From CAYXDO01 sp964463485 (GTDB lineage: Bacteria; Myxococcota; Kuafuiibacteriia; Kuafuiibacteriales; Kuafuiibacteriaceae), in assembly GCA_964463485.1 (NCBI GenBank), contig CAYXDO010000067.1, forward strand, positions 1-55,836: 55,836 nucleotides of DNA, given 5' to 3'. Below, in pieces: positions 33,704 to 42,800 of the stretch. The notes under the pieces were generated by a model, which saw nothing but the letters and a program-made list of their open reading frames with translations, made no database searches and was not told the DNA's origin. A program made the position numbers and the translations under genes. The stretch's first letter is position 1, and each line of letters opens with the position of its first letter.

Positions 33704-34336
33704 TCACTTGCGCATTCGGTACGGGTCCGGGATCTGCTCGGGCTGTTCGATGGTGAGGCCGAGATCGCGCAGGCGTCCGGTCTCGAGCGAGAGAATCCAG
33801 CCGTGGACGGCTAGGCGTCGCCCGTCTCGCCACGCGTCCTGCACGATCGTCGTGTGGCAGAGGTTGGCGACCTGAGTTGCCACGTTGAATTCGGCGAGAG
33901 CGTTCGCGCGCAGGACCGGATCGAGGATCGCGTCGAGCTCCGCCCGCCGGAGCATGTAGGTGTCCTTGATATGTCGCAGCCAATTGTCGATCAGCCCCAG
34001 TGGGGCTCCTTCCATTGCCGCTTGGATTCCGCCGCAACCGTGGTGGCCACAAACGACGACGTGCTCGATGTGGAGGACTTCGACGGCGTACTGTAGGACG
34101 CTCAGGCAGTTCATGTCGGTGTGCACGACGACGTTGGCGACGTTGCGGTGCACGAAGAGCTCGCCTGGGGGCCTGCCAATCACCTCGCTTGGGTGGATTC
34201 GGCTGTCGGAGCAGCCTATCCAGAGGATCTTGGGCTGTTGCCCGCGGGACAACAAGGCGAAGAATTCGGGGTTCTCTTCGGTCTTTTCTCGAACCCATTT
34301 TTCGTTTGCTTCGAAGCAGTCCTTGAGTAGCCTCAC
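33704..34336 (-). CDS. can: Beta-class carbonic anhydrase
   Basis: A 210-aa cytosolic zinc enzyme interconverting CO2 and bicarbonate. The active-site residues are in standard order: C42 and the D44/R46 dyad in IGCSDSRIHPSEV, then H98 and C101 in VVCGHHGCGG, with HRNVAN between. Length and C-terminus (WILSLETGRLRDL) match the bacterial Can family. It lies 203 bp downstream of the Crp/Fnr-type gene on the same strand. The short intergenic part contains three tandem TAGGAC-like hexamers (about 34463-34480) but no clear terminator, so read-through from the regulator gene is possible. Confidence 0.95.
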   Translation of the reverse strand: MRLLKDCFEANEKWVREKTEENPEFFALLSRGQQPKILWIGCSDSRIHPSEVIGRPPGELFVHRNVANVVVHTDMNCLSVLQYAVEVLHIEHVVVCGHHGCGGIQAAMEGAPLGLIDNWLRHIKDTYMLRRAELDAILDPVLRANALAEFNVATQVANLCHTTIVQDAWRDGRRLAVHGWILSLETGRLRDLGLTIEQPEQIPDPYRMRK

Positions 34337-34539
34337 GAAGGGTCGTGTAGCGCGATTTTGCCGCGGCAGCCAGCGTCGCAGGTGAGCGAGCCGTGGCCTC
34401 CATGAGTCTGGCGGTCGAACCGCGCCGCCGCCGCGCCCGCCGATGAGAAAGGGCGTGTTGTACTAGGACTAGGACTAGGGTGGAGGTTGGAATTCCGCCG
34501 TTTGGACGGGCTGCGGTTCGGGAAGCAAAGCTCGATTCG

Positions 34540-35226
34540 TCAGGAGGCGATGGGTTGCAGGAGTCTGACTCGCCTTCCGCTGATTTCGAGGAGCCCATCC
34601 CGCGCCATGCGATGGACCTGCCGGGACACGGTGCCCAGCGACAGCCCCGCGATCTCGGCGAGCTCTTTGCGACTCACCGGGAGCTTGACCCAGGTGCCGA
34701 GCTCGGCGGTGGGGACCAGCTCTCCGAGCACGGACTTGATGCGCTCCTCGGCCGACATGGCGCCGAGTCGGAGCACCGACTGTCGGAGTGAACCCACGTG
34801 TTGGGTGAGGAGCGAGGAGAGGGCGAGGCCCTGATCGGCCCGCTTGCCCAAAGTCGCACGGTACTCAGCGACCGGAACGAAACACACTCTCGCGGCCGTG
34901 ATGGCCTGGGTCGTCGCCCGGTAGTTGGGAGCGCCGAGCGCCTCGAGGCCGGCGACATCGCCTGGCTTGAGGATCCGAATGCCTTGCGATCGACCGTCCG
35001 CGAGGTCGACTTCCTCCTTCAGGAAGCCCTCGATCACGGGGAAGACGTGTGTTCCTGGATCTTCTTCGACATAGAGAAACTGACCTTTGCGCAAGCTTCG
35101 CTGACCCGAAGGGGGCCGGCCGTAACAGGACGCACACGCATCTCGCGGCTCGATTCCGTTCCCCCGCACGGCGCACGTTTCCGGCTTCGCACATCCGATT
35201 TCCTGGCAGTTTCCGTTCTGCATCAT
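34540..35226 (-). CDS. Crp/Fnr-family transcriptional regulator with Cys-rich N-terminus
   Basis: A 228-aa regulator. The N-terminus has five Cys residues (C7, C12, C18, C31, C34; the last pair as ACASC), as in FNR-like iron-sulfur sensors, though the spacing differs from E. coli FNR. The cyclic-nucleotide-binding-like barrel follows (GQFLYVEEDPGTHVFPVIEG, LKPGDVAGLEALG), then a dimer helix and a winged HTH (VSRKELAEIAGLSLGTVSRQVHRMARDGLLE). FNR-type recognition residues E-x2-S-R are approximated by GLSLGTVSRQ. It probably senses oxygen, redox state or NO. A near-palindromic FNR/DNR-like box lies 34 bp upstream of its start, suggesting autoregulation. Confidence 0.9.
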   Translation of the reverse strand: MMQNGNCQEIGCAKPETCAVRGNGIEPRDACASCYGRPPSGQRSLRKGQFLYVEEDPGTHVFPVIEGFLKEEVDLADGRSQGIRILKPGDVAGLEALGAPNYRATTQAITAARVCFVPVAEYRATLGKRADQGLALSSLLTQHVGSLRQSVLRLGAMSAEERIKSVLGELVPTAELGTWVKLPVSRKELAEIAGLSLGTVSRQVHRMARDGLLEISGRRVRLLQPIAS

Positions 35227-35259
35227 GGGGACACGCTAGCAAAGCGGGCAATCAATTCT

Positions 35260-35273
35260 TTGTCGTAGGTCAA
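35260..35273. promoter_or_regulatory. Possible Fnr/Dnr-type operator
   Basis: TTGTCGTAGGTCAA has the TTG-N8-CAA layout of Crp/Fnr boxes (consensus TTGAT-N4-ATCAA; DNR-like TTGAC-N4-GTCAA) with one imperfect position pair. It lies just upstream of the Crp/Fnr-type gene. Confidence 0.45.
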
Positions 35274-35410
35274 GTTCTGAGATGCGGCGGTCGATTTTGG
35301 AAGTTGACGGCTCCGCACGGAATTCGTTCGTCGATTCGAGCTCATCTGGTGGATGGGAGGCCGAGGGGTGGAGGTGAACGAGGGTCGGCGGATCAGTATT
35401 GCGCTCGAGA

Positions 35411-35693
35411 AGGTGGTCCGCGAAAGTTGGGCGCACGATGCCTGCGCTTCCGGGGCCGGATGAGGTGGGTCCGCGAAACTTAGGCGCAGGCACCGGATGA
35501 GGTGGGTCCGCGAAACTTAGGCGCAGGCAAGATGCCTGCGCTCCCAGGGCCGGATGAGGTGGGTTCGCGAAACTTAGGCGCAGGCAGGTCCGCGAAACTT
35601 AGGCGCAGGCAAGATGCCTGCGCCCCCAGGGCCGGATGAGGTGGGTCCGCGAAACTTAGGCGCAGGCAAGATGCCTGCGCCCCCAGGGCCGGA
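35411..35693. repeat. Array of six 57-bp palindromic (REP/BIME-like) repeats
   Basis: The full unit is about 57 bp: GGATGAGGTGGGTCCGCGAA, then ACTTAG, then a perfect inverted repeat with arms GCGCAGGCA and TGCCTGCGC around AGA, then a CCCAGGGCC block. Copies begin near 35411 (divergent), 35457 (truncated after the left arm), 35492, 35551 (truncated), 35586 and 35634. Truncations always stop after the left palindrome arm. The array fills the gap between the WGR gene and the Crp/Fnr-type regulator. It is non-coding. Degenerate copies occur at 27818 and possibly 33656. Confidence 0.9.
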
Positions 35694-35705
35694 GACTTGG
35701 GAGTC

Positions 35706-36269
35706 TCATGGGAAGCTTTCGCGGGTCGGGACCTTCTTGTAGCCGCCGTCGATCATTCCTGACTTGGCGGCGTCGAAGCCTTCTTTGGCGTCGGAGGCGG
35801 CCGAGTACTTCTCGACGACGGTGGTTCGAACGGTCGATCCGTCGAGGGTGACTCGGACTTCGATCTTTTTGCCGTCGGCGTCCATGGCGAAGTCGGCGTG
35901 TTCGGGAGCGCGCTTGGCCGCTGCTGCTGCGAACGCTGCCGCCGCAGGCGCTGCCGCTTTCTTTGCGGGCTTCTTGGGCGCCTCCTCCTCCTCTTCTTCC
36001 TCTTCTTCTTCCTCTTCGACCTCCTCGTCCTCGTCGTCGCCGCCTCCGCCGCCGCCCGCGTCCGAGTAGCCCTTCTTGCGCTTTTCCTTCTCGAGCTTCT
36101 CGATCTCCTTCTTCGCTCCCGCCTCGTTCGGGAAGCTCTTCACCTGAGTCTGTCCGTCCGTCCCGATCCGCCCGTAGTTGACGTAGAGTGTCGAACCTTC
36201 GGTGCGAGCTCGCCAGAACTTGCTCGAGCTGCCTTCTTCGAACTCCAAAGAGACTTGCCAGTCGGCCAT
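35706..36269 (-). CDS. WGR-domain protein with long poly-Glu tract
   Basis: A 187-aa protein. Residues about 5-68 form a WGR domain: LEFEEGSSSKFWRARTEG, LYVNYGRIGTDGQ (the WGR box reads YGR) and FPNEAGAKKEIEKLEKEKRKKGY. WGR domains of PARP-type proteins bind DNA ends near 5' phosphates. A Gly run and a ~20-residue Glu/Asp tract (about 78-96) follow, then Lys/Ala, and a C-terminal ~60-residue domain ending EKYSAASDAKEGFDAAKSG then GGYKKVP. That end is similar to the C-terminus of the DNA ligase encoded at 50002. It lies 27 bp downstream of the retron reverse transcriptase gene on the same strand, so the two are probably co-transcribed. It could be a retron accessory or effector protein. Confidence 0.85.
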   Translation of the reverse strand: MADWQVSLEFEEGSSSKFWRARTEGSTLYVNYGRIGTDGQTQVKSFPNEAGAKKEIEKLEKEKRKKGYSDAGGGGGGDDEDEEVEEEEEEEEEEEEAPKKPAKKAAAPAAAAFAAAAAKRAPEHADFAMDADGKKIEVRVTLDGSTVRTTVVEKYSAASDAKEGFDAAKSGMIDGGYKKVPTRESFP

Positions 36270-36296
36270 GAGTTTGGACTCCTTCCGTGCGCCGGC

Positions 36297-37667
36297 TCAG
36301 CCGGCAGTTGGCTCGCGCTCGGCGAGCCGGTTGATTCGGTCGAGAAACGCTTTTCCCTTGGGCGGATCGGTCATTGCCACATACGCCGCGTACCCTCGGA
36401 GCTGCTCGATGGTCTCCGCTCCTTCGCGCAGCGGCTTGTTTCGCTCGCGATTGGTGATCGCCGCGCGGAGTCGTCGCACGAGCTTCCGGGGCACTCTCGC
36501 GAGCGGAGCTCCTGGGGCGGCGTTGACGACGAGTCCCGTCACCTTCTGCCGCCGACCGCCGCGCATGATCCGCGTCTTCGCAGGATGCACGACGAACCCT
36601 TCCTCGGAGACGATCCGTTTGACAGCCCCGATCGCCTTCCCCACGTGCACCTTCGATCCCTTCTTGGCGGAGAAAGTCAGATCGTCGGCGTAGCGTGTGT
36701 AGACCAGGCCCCACTTGGCGCACAGTCCGTCGAGGCGACTGTCGAGGCGCAGGCAGAGTGTGTTCGTGATGGCGGGGCTGGTCGGCGCGCCCTGTGGCAG
36801 CGACCTCGGCCCGTTCGCGACATAATACGTCCGATTTTCGACGTGCCGCTCCTCACGGGGACTCTCGGTGACGAGGAGCGCCAACAACGTGGCGATCTTC
36901 TCCTGGTACCCAGCCTTCCGAAACAGCCCTTTCACCCTCGGGAACGTGATCGTGGGATAGAAGCTCGAGAGGTCGAGCTTGATGATGACCTCGGCCTTGG
37001 CGTGTTTGATGGCGTTGGAGCGAGTGCTGCGGCCGCGCACGAACCCGTGCGACGACCCGTGCATGGGAAGGTGCTCCACGATCTCCTTCGCGACGAACCG
37101 CTGAATTCGCTTGAGTTCCTTCTTTGGCGCGCTGATCAGGCGCAGCCCGCCGCTCCGCTTCGGAATCATCCACCGGATGTAGTTCGAGCCCGAGTCCACG
37201 TCGCGGTGATACGTGAGTTGCCGAAGGCGAAACATCGAGATGCCGAGCAATTTGGCGAGCGCTTGGGCATTGGCGATATCTGGGAGCCCGTTGGCGTCGC
37301 GGCGCGCCTTGGGGTCGTCGAGGTCGAAGCGATCGATGTCGATCCCTTCGCTGTAAAAGACACCCGCTCCCAGATGGAGGATGTGGGCGGCTCGGTACGA
37401 GGCCCAGGTCGCTTTGTCGAGCTCACGGCGTACCCGGCGCTCCTCCTCGCGACGCGCTTTGAAGGCCTTCTTTTCCGAGTCGCTGAGCTTTCCTGGCTCG
37501 GTCGACTCATCGACGAGGCCGAGGCGCAACAACTCCCGTTCGATGAAGGCGTCGCGGCCTCCGGCCTCGACGACGGCAGCCCAGTCTGGAACGCGAACGG
37601 AGAGCTCGGAGGAGCCCCCGCCTACCGATCCGGTAGGATTTTGAGTGCTCTGATTTGGCTCGGTCAT
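36297..37667 (-). CDS. Retron reverse transcriptase
   Basis: A 456-aa RNA-directed DNA polymerase that would make msDNA from the adjacent msr-msd RNA. Catalytic motifs: motif A KLDLSSFYPTITF (D232), LPQGAPTSP (290-298) and YTRYADDLTF with the YADD box at 326-329. Retron-specific marks are present: NAIKH (218-222, matching NAXXH) and VTG (377-379, in KVTGLVVN). The ~150-residue N-terminal extension before the polymerase domain resembles the long N-terminus of myxobacterial retron enzymes such as that of Mx162. The gene starts 16 nt after the end of the a2 repeat of the msr-msd locus. Downstream, after 27 bp, comes the WGR gene. This is neither a group II intron RT nor a DGR type, as shown by NAXXH/VTG and the adjacent ncRNA. 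Confidence 0.95.
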   Translation of the reverse strand: MTEPNQSTQNPTGSVGGGSSELSVRVPDWAAVVEAGGRDAFIERELLRLGLVDESTEPGKLSDSEKKAFKARREEERRVRRELDKATWASYRAAHILHLGAGVFYSEGIDIDRFDLDDPKARRDANGLPDIANAQALAKLLGISMFRLRQLTYHRDVDSGSNYIRWMIPKRSGGLRLISAPKKELKRIQRFVAKEIVEHLPMHGSSHGFVRGRSTRSNAIKHAKAEVIIKLDLSSFYPTITFPRVKGLFRKAGYQEKIATLLALLVTESPREERHVENRTYYVANGPRSLPQGAPTSPAITNTLCLRLDSRLDGLCAKWGLVYTRYADDLTFSAKKGSKVHVGKAIGAVKRIVSEEGFVVHPAKTRIMRGGRRQKVTGLVVNAAPGAPLARVPRKLVRRLRAAITNRERNKPLREGAETIEQLRGYAAYVAMTDPPKGKAFLDRINRLAEREPTAG

Positions 37668-37683
37668 CTCGGCAGGGCCGAGT

Positions 37684-37956
37684 CGAGTGAAGGGGAGAGG
37701 GAGCGGGTTCGCTACTTCCTCACGAGGGACATGGTAGGCTCACCGGTTGACCGCCAGGAGAGGGTCCCCTCTAACGGGCGTAAACCGCGGTTGCGTGGTT
37801 GGTCCAGCTACGCCCGTAGAGGGGACCCTCTCCTGGCGAGGCAACCACGAACAGCCTACCTTGTGGAGCATGTCAGGCCATCACGCACGGGTGGCGCAAC
37901 ACCACCCGCGTGCCGAAGCACAAGCTAGCGGCCCGCTCTCTCTCCTCAATCACTCG
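37684..37956 (-). ncRNA. Retron msr-msd non-coding RNA
   Basis: Read on the minus strand. Repeat a1 is 37956-37932 (CGAGTGATTGAGGAGAGAGA, then GCGGG) and a2 is 37707-37684; they pair over ~24 nt with few mismatches or G-U pairs. Right after a1 comes GCTAGC, whose G at about 37925 is the likely branch residue. One msr hairpin (arms at 37888-37894 and 37902-37908) follows. The msd is a long hairpin: arms 37752-37782 and 37809-37838 pair over 30 bp with one bulged A and a 26-nt loop, extended by GGTAGGCT/AGCCTACC (37733-37740 and 37853-37860). The implied msDNA is roughly 150-160 nt and the msdRNA about 75 nt, close to what is known for Mx162. The last base lies 16 nt before the RT start codon. 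Confidence 0.9.
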
Positions 37957-37958
37957 AC

Positions 37959-37987
37959 ACGCTAGGGCCCATCCTCCTCTCTGTCAA
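37959..37987 (-). promoter_or_regulatory. Probable promoter of the retron
   Basis: On the minus strand TTGACA (37987-37982) and TAGCGT (37964-37959) are separated by exactly 17 nt. Transcription would begin near 37952, at the a1 repeat. The -35 is a perfect consensus; the -10 keeps T, A and the final T. Confidence 0.65.
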
Positions 37988-38012
37988 GGGTTCAAACTCA
38001 AACTTCGTCAAC

Positions 38013-39818
38013 TCAGCTAGCCTCGGCGGAGCTCGCATCGACGAACCCTTGATCGCCGAGCGTGTCCAACCGCGAAAAGTATTCCTGCCGTGCGTCATCG
38101 GCCTTGCGAAAGAAGAGTCGGACGACTTTCGCGGACTGAGCGGGGCGCTCCTCGCGGAGCACCACGGTTCGATCCTCGAGAGAGACCCTTCTCGTCTCCT
38201 CGCGGCCGGCGACGCGTTTGGTGAACGTCCTCGTCTCTGCGCGAATCAACTTGCGACCTTCGGGCGTCGCTCTCATTCGCTCACGCTCCGCGAGCTCGCG
38301 GCCGTGTTTGATTCTCAGCGCGATCATGTGCTCACAGGGACCTTCGCGGAGCGCAGCCTTGCGAAACTTCGGACAGCCACAGGTCGCCGAAGACGTTCGG
38401 CCCTCGCGGTCCACGACAAAGCTCGTGTCGAACGCGCGATGGGCCACCCGATCCTCGACGTGACCTTCGATCGCGGTCCCCTCCAACCCCTTGTCGTGGA
38501 TCTTGGTGAGTTGCACCTGACCCTCGACCTCGAGCAACCGGTGAGCTTTCTCCTCGGTGGCGTCCCTGAATTTGAGCCGCTCTGCCGGGAGCGGTGCGGA
38601 GACGAGCCTCCGCCCTCGGAAGCGACGGCTCGACAGATCGAAGTACGCGCCTCCTCGCTGAATCTCACTCAGCACCGCGGCCCGCACGTCGGACGCGGGC
38701 CGTAGAAGCTCGGCCACCAACTCTTCGAGTGACTTGCCTGGGCTCGTCGAGATCGACCGGGCAACTCGCTCCGCGAGCAACTCGTCGACCGCGCCGGCCG
38801 CGAGGAGATCGAAGGTCGCGATCCCCGCCCAGCCGCTGTCGGTCCATCCTGACAGCGACAAAGTGAACGTCATCGCGCCGGCATCGACCACATAACTCAC
38901 CGGCAATCCGGGGCCCGAGGTGAACACGCGAAGCCCTTTGGCGTGGGGCAGCAGCCGCGCGAGGAGCGCGAGGCGATTTCGGCCGAACGTGCGGACCACC
39001 TCGGGCTTGGATCCTTTGAACGCGGGCCCGCTGGCTTCGATCACTTTGTCCCAAGGCTCGAGCACCAAGCGCGGTCGCTCCCCGGGCACCAACTCGTATC
39101 GAAGGGCGCGCGGCGGCTTTTTGGCCTTCTTGCGACGCAAGACCAGCAGCACGTTGTACAGGTCGATGGGCGCGAGCTCGAAGGTGGTCGCCGGCAAGGT
39201 CGCCGCCGCTTGAACCTCCGAAAAAGCGCGGAGCCATCGATAAGGCACGCGAAGCTCCTTTTCGGAACCCTTCTGCGCGGGCGTCACCTCGAGCTCGGTC
39301 GGCCGGTAAGCGCGGAGCCGCTGAAATCGATTCGCGAGCGCACTCGACAAATTCAAGCTCGCGGTCCCTTCGGAGAGCTCACTCGCCTCCAGGCTGGAGG
39401 GGATCGACAGATCCAACCGCGCGTACGCGGACTCGTCCTTCGAGAAGGCCTCGATCGACACTCGATCCTTCGCGACTGTTACGATCGGGTCGAGCGGCGC
39501 CTCGTCCGCCCGCGCCTCACCGTACGCACGCGCGAGGAACTCCTTCTGTGCATCCCACAGCTGCTGGGTGACTTTGCCGCCCTTGCCCAATACGTACGCT
39601 AGGTAGTCCGAGCGATCGGACGCCTTGCGCCGCAAATCGCTCGCGACCGCGTCCGATACCGACAACAACCCATCGCGCAACAGCGACGGTGAAACGACCC
39701 GGGCCCGAAGTCGACCCTCGGCTCGAAAGCCGTCGGTAGGCAGGACGAGTGAACCCTCTCGCGCCTCCGGCTCCTCGTATCGAACGCGGACGAGCGCCGC
39801 GGTTTCCTTCGCTACCAT
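38013..39818 (-). CDS. SWIM zinc-finger protein
   Basis: A 601-aa soluble protein. The C-terminal part contains a SWIM finger, C480-x-C482-x12-C495-x-H497 (CGCPKFRKAALREGPCEHM), a zinc module that binds nucleic acid or protein. The N-terminal ~460 residues have no recognised domain but are rich in alternating hydrophobic and charged segments. It is the last gene of a three-gene minus-strand run: it begins 12 bp after the stop of the HEAT/WD-like gene, so translation is probably coupled. The retron promoter begins 25 bp beyond its stop. A second SWIM finger in this cluster is found in the DNA ligase, suggesting a shared DNA-handling task. Specific function unknown. Confidence 0.85.
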   Translation of the reverse strand: MVAKETAALVRVRYEEPEAREGSLVLPTDGFRAEGRLRARVVSPSLLRDGLLSVSDAVASDLRRKASDRSDYLAYVLGKGGKVTQQLWDAQKEFLARAYGEARADEAPLDPIVTVAKDRVSIEAFSKDESAYARLDLSIPSSLEASELSEGTASLNLSSALANRFQRLRAYRPTELEVTPAQKGSEKELRVPYRWLRAFSEVQAAATLPATTFELAPIDLYNVLLVLRRKKAKKPPRALRYELVPGERPRLVLEPWDKVIEASGPAFKGSKPEVVRTFGRNRLALLARLLPHAKGLRVFTSGPGLPVSYVVDAGAMTFTLSLSGWTDSGWAGIATFDLLAAGAVDELLAERVARSISTSPGKSLEELVAELLRPASDVRAAVLSEIQRGGAYFDLSSRRFRGRRLVSAPLPAERLKFRDATEEKAHRLLEVEGQVQLTKIHDKGLEGTAIEGHVEDRVAHRAFDTSFVVDREGRTSSATCGCPKFRKAALREGPCEHMIALRIKHGRELAERERMRATPEGRKLIRAETRTFTKRVAGREETRRVSLEDRTVVLREERPAQSAKVVRLFFRKADDARQEYFSRLDTLGDQGFVDASSAEAS

Positions 39819-39830
39819 CCCTCGGCTCCT

Positions 39831-42800
39831 CTACTCGTCGTCGTCCGAGTCATCGTCATCGCCGTCCGAGTCATCATCATCGTCGTCCGAGTCGTCGTCA
39901 TCGTCGTCCGAGTCATCGTCATCGTCGTCCGAGTCATCGTCATCGTCGCCCGAGTCATCGTCATCGTCGCCCGAGTCATCGTCATCGTCGCCCGAGTCGT
40001 CGTCGTCGTCGCCCGAGTCATCATCATCGTCGCCCGAGTCATCGTCGTCCGAGCCCTCGTCGTCATCGTCACCGCCGCCGCGACTCCCGCCGCCTGAGGA
40101 CCGAACCTTGGGACCGCGGTCTTGATCTTGATCGGGCGAGTACACTTTGGCGGCCGCCCTTTGAACCTTGCGGAGGGCCGAAAAGGCCGCCTTTCGTACG
40201 GCTTCGGGGTCCTTGGGATTCGCGAGGATCTTTTCGAGCGCGGTCTTCACGGCGTCTCCCCCGAGTCGTCCCAAGGCTCGAATTGCCGCGATTCGACCTT
40301 CACTCTCGCCTGTCGCGAGCGCGGCCGCGATCAACTCTTCGACTTTGCCGCCGCTCACGAGCGCAGGGAGCAGGGCGCGGCGTCCGTCGACGGACGCGAG
40401 CCATGCCGTGCGGTTCGCTCGTGTCGCGACTTGGCCAAGTCGGGACGCATCGCCGGCCGGCACCTTCTCCAGGACCTTCCCGAGAGTGCCGAGCCCGAAG
40501 GCTGCGGCTTCGCGCACCTGCGGGCTCGAGTCGCTCAGGAGCGAGGTGAGTAGGGCTTCGTTCGAACTCGCATTCCGGGCGAGCACTCGAGTCGCTTCGA
40601 TTCGCACGGAAGCAGGTGCCTCGGCGTCCTCGGCCGCGTCCTTGGCGAGCTTCTGTGCGTCCGCGTCCAACCGCGCGGCCGCCCACAACGCGTTCCGCCA
40701 AGCACTCTCGTGTTGCGGCAGATTCTCGTCTCGAGCGTTCTTGGGCTTTTTGGCCTCGGCCCGAAAGGCCTTGGCCGAAGCCACGCCGCTGTCGACGACG
40801 CGTTTGGCGAGGGCCTTGTCGCCCGTTGCGCCGGCGATCCATGCGCCCGAGGCGCGGGAGGACGCATCATCACGACCGAGCACGGCCTCGATGGCCGACG
40901 TCGGGGCGCCTCCGCGCCTCAAGAGCCCGAAGGTCAGTCGCCTTCGGACAGCTTCCATCTTCACGTCCGGAAGCCTCCGCGCGAGGGTCTCAGGCTCCCC
41001 GCGCTCCGCGAGGAAGCGCGCGGCAGGTCCGGCGATCTCTTCGTGCGGGCAGTCGAGCGCAGCGAGCGCGAGCTTCGTCTTGTCGCCGCGTAGCACCCTG
41101 CCGAGCGCCCTGACTGCGACCTCCGCGGTCTGTGAGTCATCGTCCGCAATGGCATGTGCCAGAACGGGTTCCGACGCGGCATTTGCAAGCTTGCCGAGCT
41201 CGGTCAACGCGTGGCGACGGAGCTCCGAGCTCTCCGGATCCGAGGCGACTTGCTCGATCTTCGCCCGACTCTTGTCGTCTCCCGAGAAAGCCAAGCCGGA
41301 CAGCACGGCGCGCTGAACCTCATGGCGTCCTTCGGCGAGTAAAGACTCAACCGTCTCTCGGATCTCGTTCGAGCGATCTCGAGGCAGCTTCGAGAGCATT
41401 CGAGCCATAGCCTCGGCTGCCGACGGGGCCAGCGCCTTCACGTCGTCGGTCGCGTCCTCGGTGGGCGCAACGAGCGTAGACAACTCGGGGAGCGCTCGCG
41501 GATCGGCGAGCGTCCCGAGCGCCAAGATCGCTCGTTCGCGTTCGGAGATCACGCCGGCCTGACCGGGCTCGGGGCCTTGGCCGGCCTTGAGTACGAGCAT
41601 GAGGGCTTGGAACGCTTCCTTCTTACCCTTGGATGCGAGTCCCGAGGCTGCCGGCAGCACGAGCTCACGACGCCCTTCCAGCAACGCCGACTCGAGCGGA
41701 CCGATCGAGCCGCCCATGTGCTCGGCCCGAAACGCGATCGCTTCGACTGCACGGATGCGGACGGAAGGATCGCGGTCTCGGGTGAGTTTGGCGAGTTGCG
41801 CCTCGGCGTCATTGGATTCTACGTCCTCGAGGGCCCCGGCGATCCGCGCCCGCACGACCGCGTCGGACGAGCGCATGGCCTCGGAGAAGAGCTCGAGGGC
41901 GAGAGAGTCTTTGAGCACGGGACGCTCGCGACCGTCGGAGAGTCTTCGGCGCGCGGCCTTCTTGTCTTCCACGAGGGAGAGCAGCGCGTCGGCGGCAGGT
42001 CCGCGAAGGGGCTCGTTGTCGGGGTCGGTGGACAGGAGCACTGACAGGAGCGGGCCTCGCCCCGAAGGATCACCTACTCTTCCAAGGGCTCGAATGAGTA
42101 CGGGTCGATCTGCGGTCTTGTCTGGATCGTTCGACAGGCGCTCATCGAACACTCGGGCGACCTGCGGCCCCGACGAGCTCGCACGGGCCAAAGTCACCAA
42201 AGCCTCGGTCGCTTCTTCGGAGATCTTCGCGTCTCGCGAGCGCAGCAGCCCGGAGAGCACGTCGATCGTTCGCAAGTCGCCCCGACGGGCCAGGCCCACC
42301 GCGGCCTTCTGGCGCAGATCTTCGTGATCACTCTCCAGCGCCTTGACGAGGGCGTCGCTCACGCGAGCATCGGACACGTCGAGCAATCGATCGACGACGT
42401 TCAAGCGCACGTCGGCGTAGCGGCTCGAAAGCGCAGTGAGCCACGGATCGAGGCTCCCCTTGGGCCACAACCGTTCGAGGCGCGGAGCGGCATGGGCGCG
42501 TACGTCGAAGCTCGGAGCATCGATCGCCGAGATCGCCAGAGCGCGCGCAGCCTCTTCTCCCTGAAGCGCGCGAGCGAGCGCCTCGTCGAACGCCGGCCGA
42601 CCCACGTCAGCCGCGCTCGACGCGAGCGCGAGGCGGAGCGGGTCGAGCGAGCCCGGCGGGTAGTGCGAAGTCAGCGCGGCCACCGCCGCGCGCCGCACGA
42701 GGTGGTGCGGGTCGCTGATGGCATGCAGAAGGATCGGCTCCACCGTCTCGAAGCCGACAGCCGAAGCCATGGCCGAGATCCGACCGATCGAATCGCGGCG

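Noticed and set aside
35411..35693. CRISPR array
   Set aside because: Units abut one another without unique spacers, are palindromic inside, and no cas genes are present.
36297..37667. Group II intron or DGR reverse transcriptase
   Set aside because: There is no maturase or endonuclease domain and no template/variable repeat; NAXXH, VTG and the adjacent msr-msd identify a retron.
37747..37965. Small plus-strand ORF over the msr-msd region
   Set aside because: The segment is explained by the retron RNA hairpins; the ORF lacks a ribosome binding site and domain.
39749..40549. Plus-strand His/Arg/Ser repeat ORFs opposite the Asp/Ser tail
   Set aside because: They are reverse-strand readings of the Asp/Ser codon repeats of the HEAT gene.
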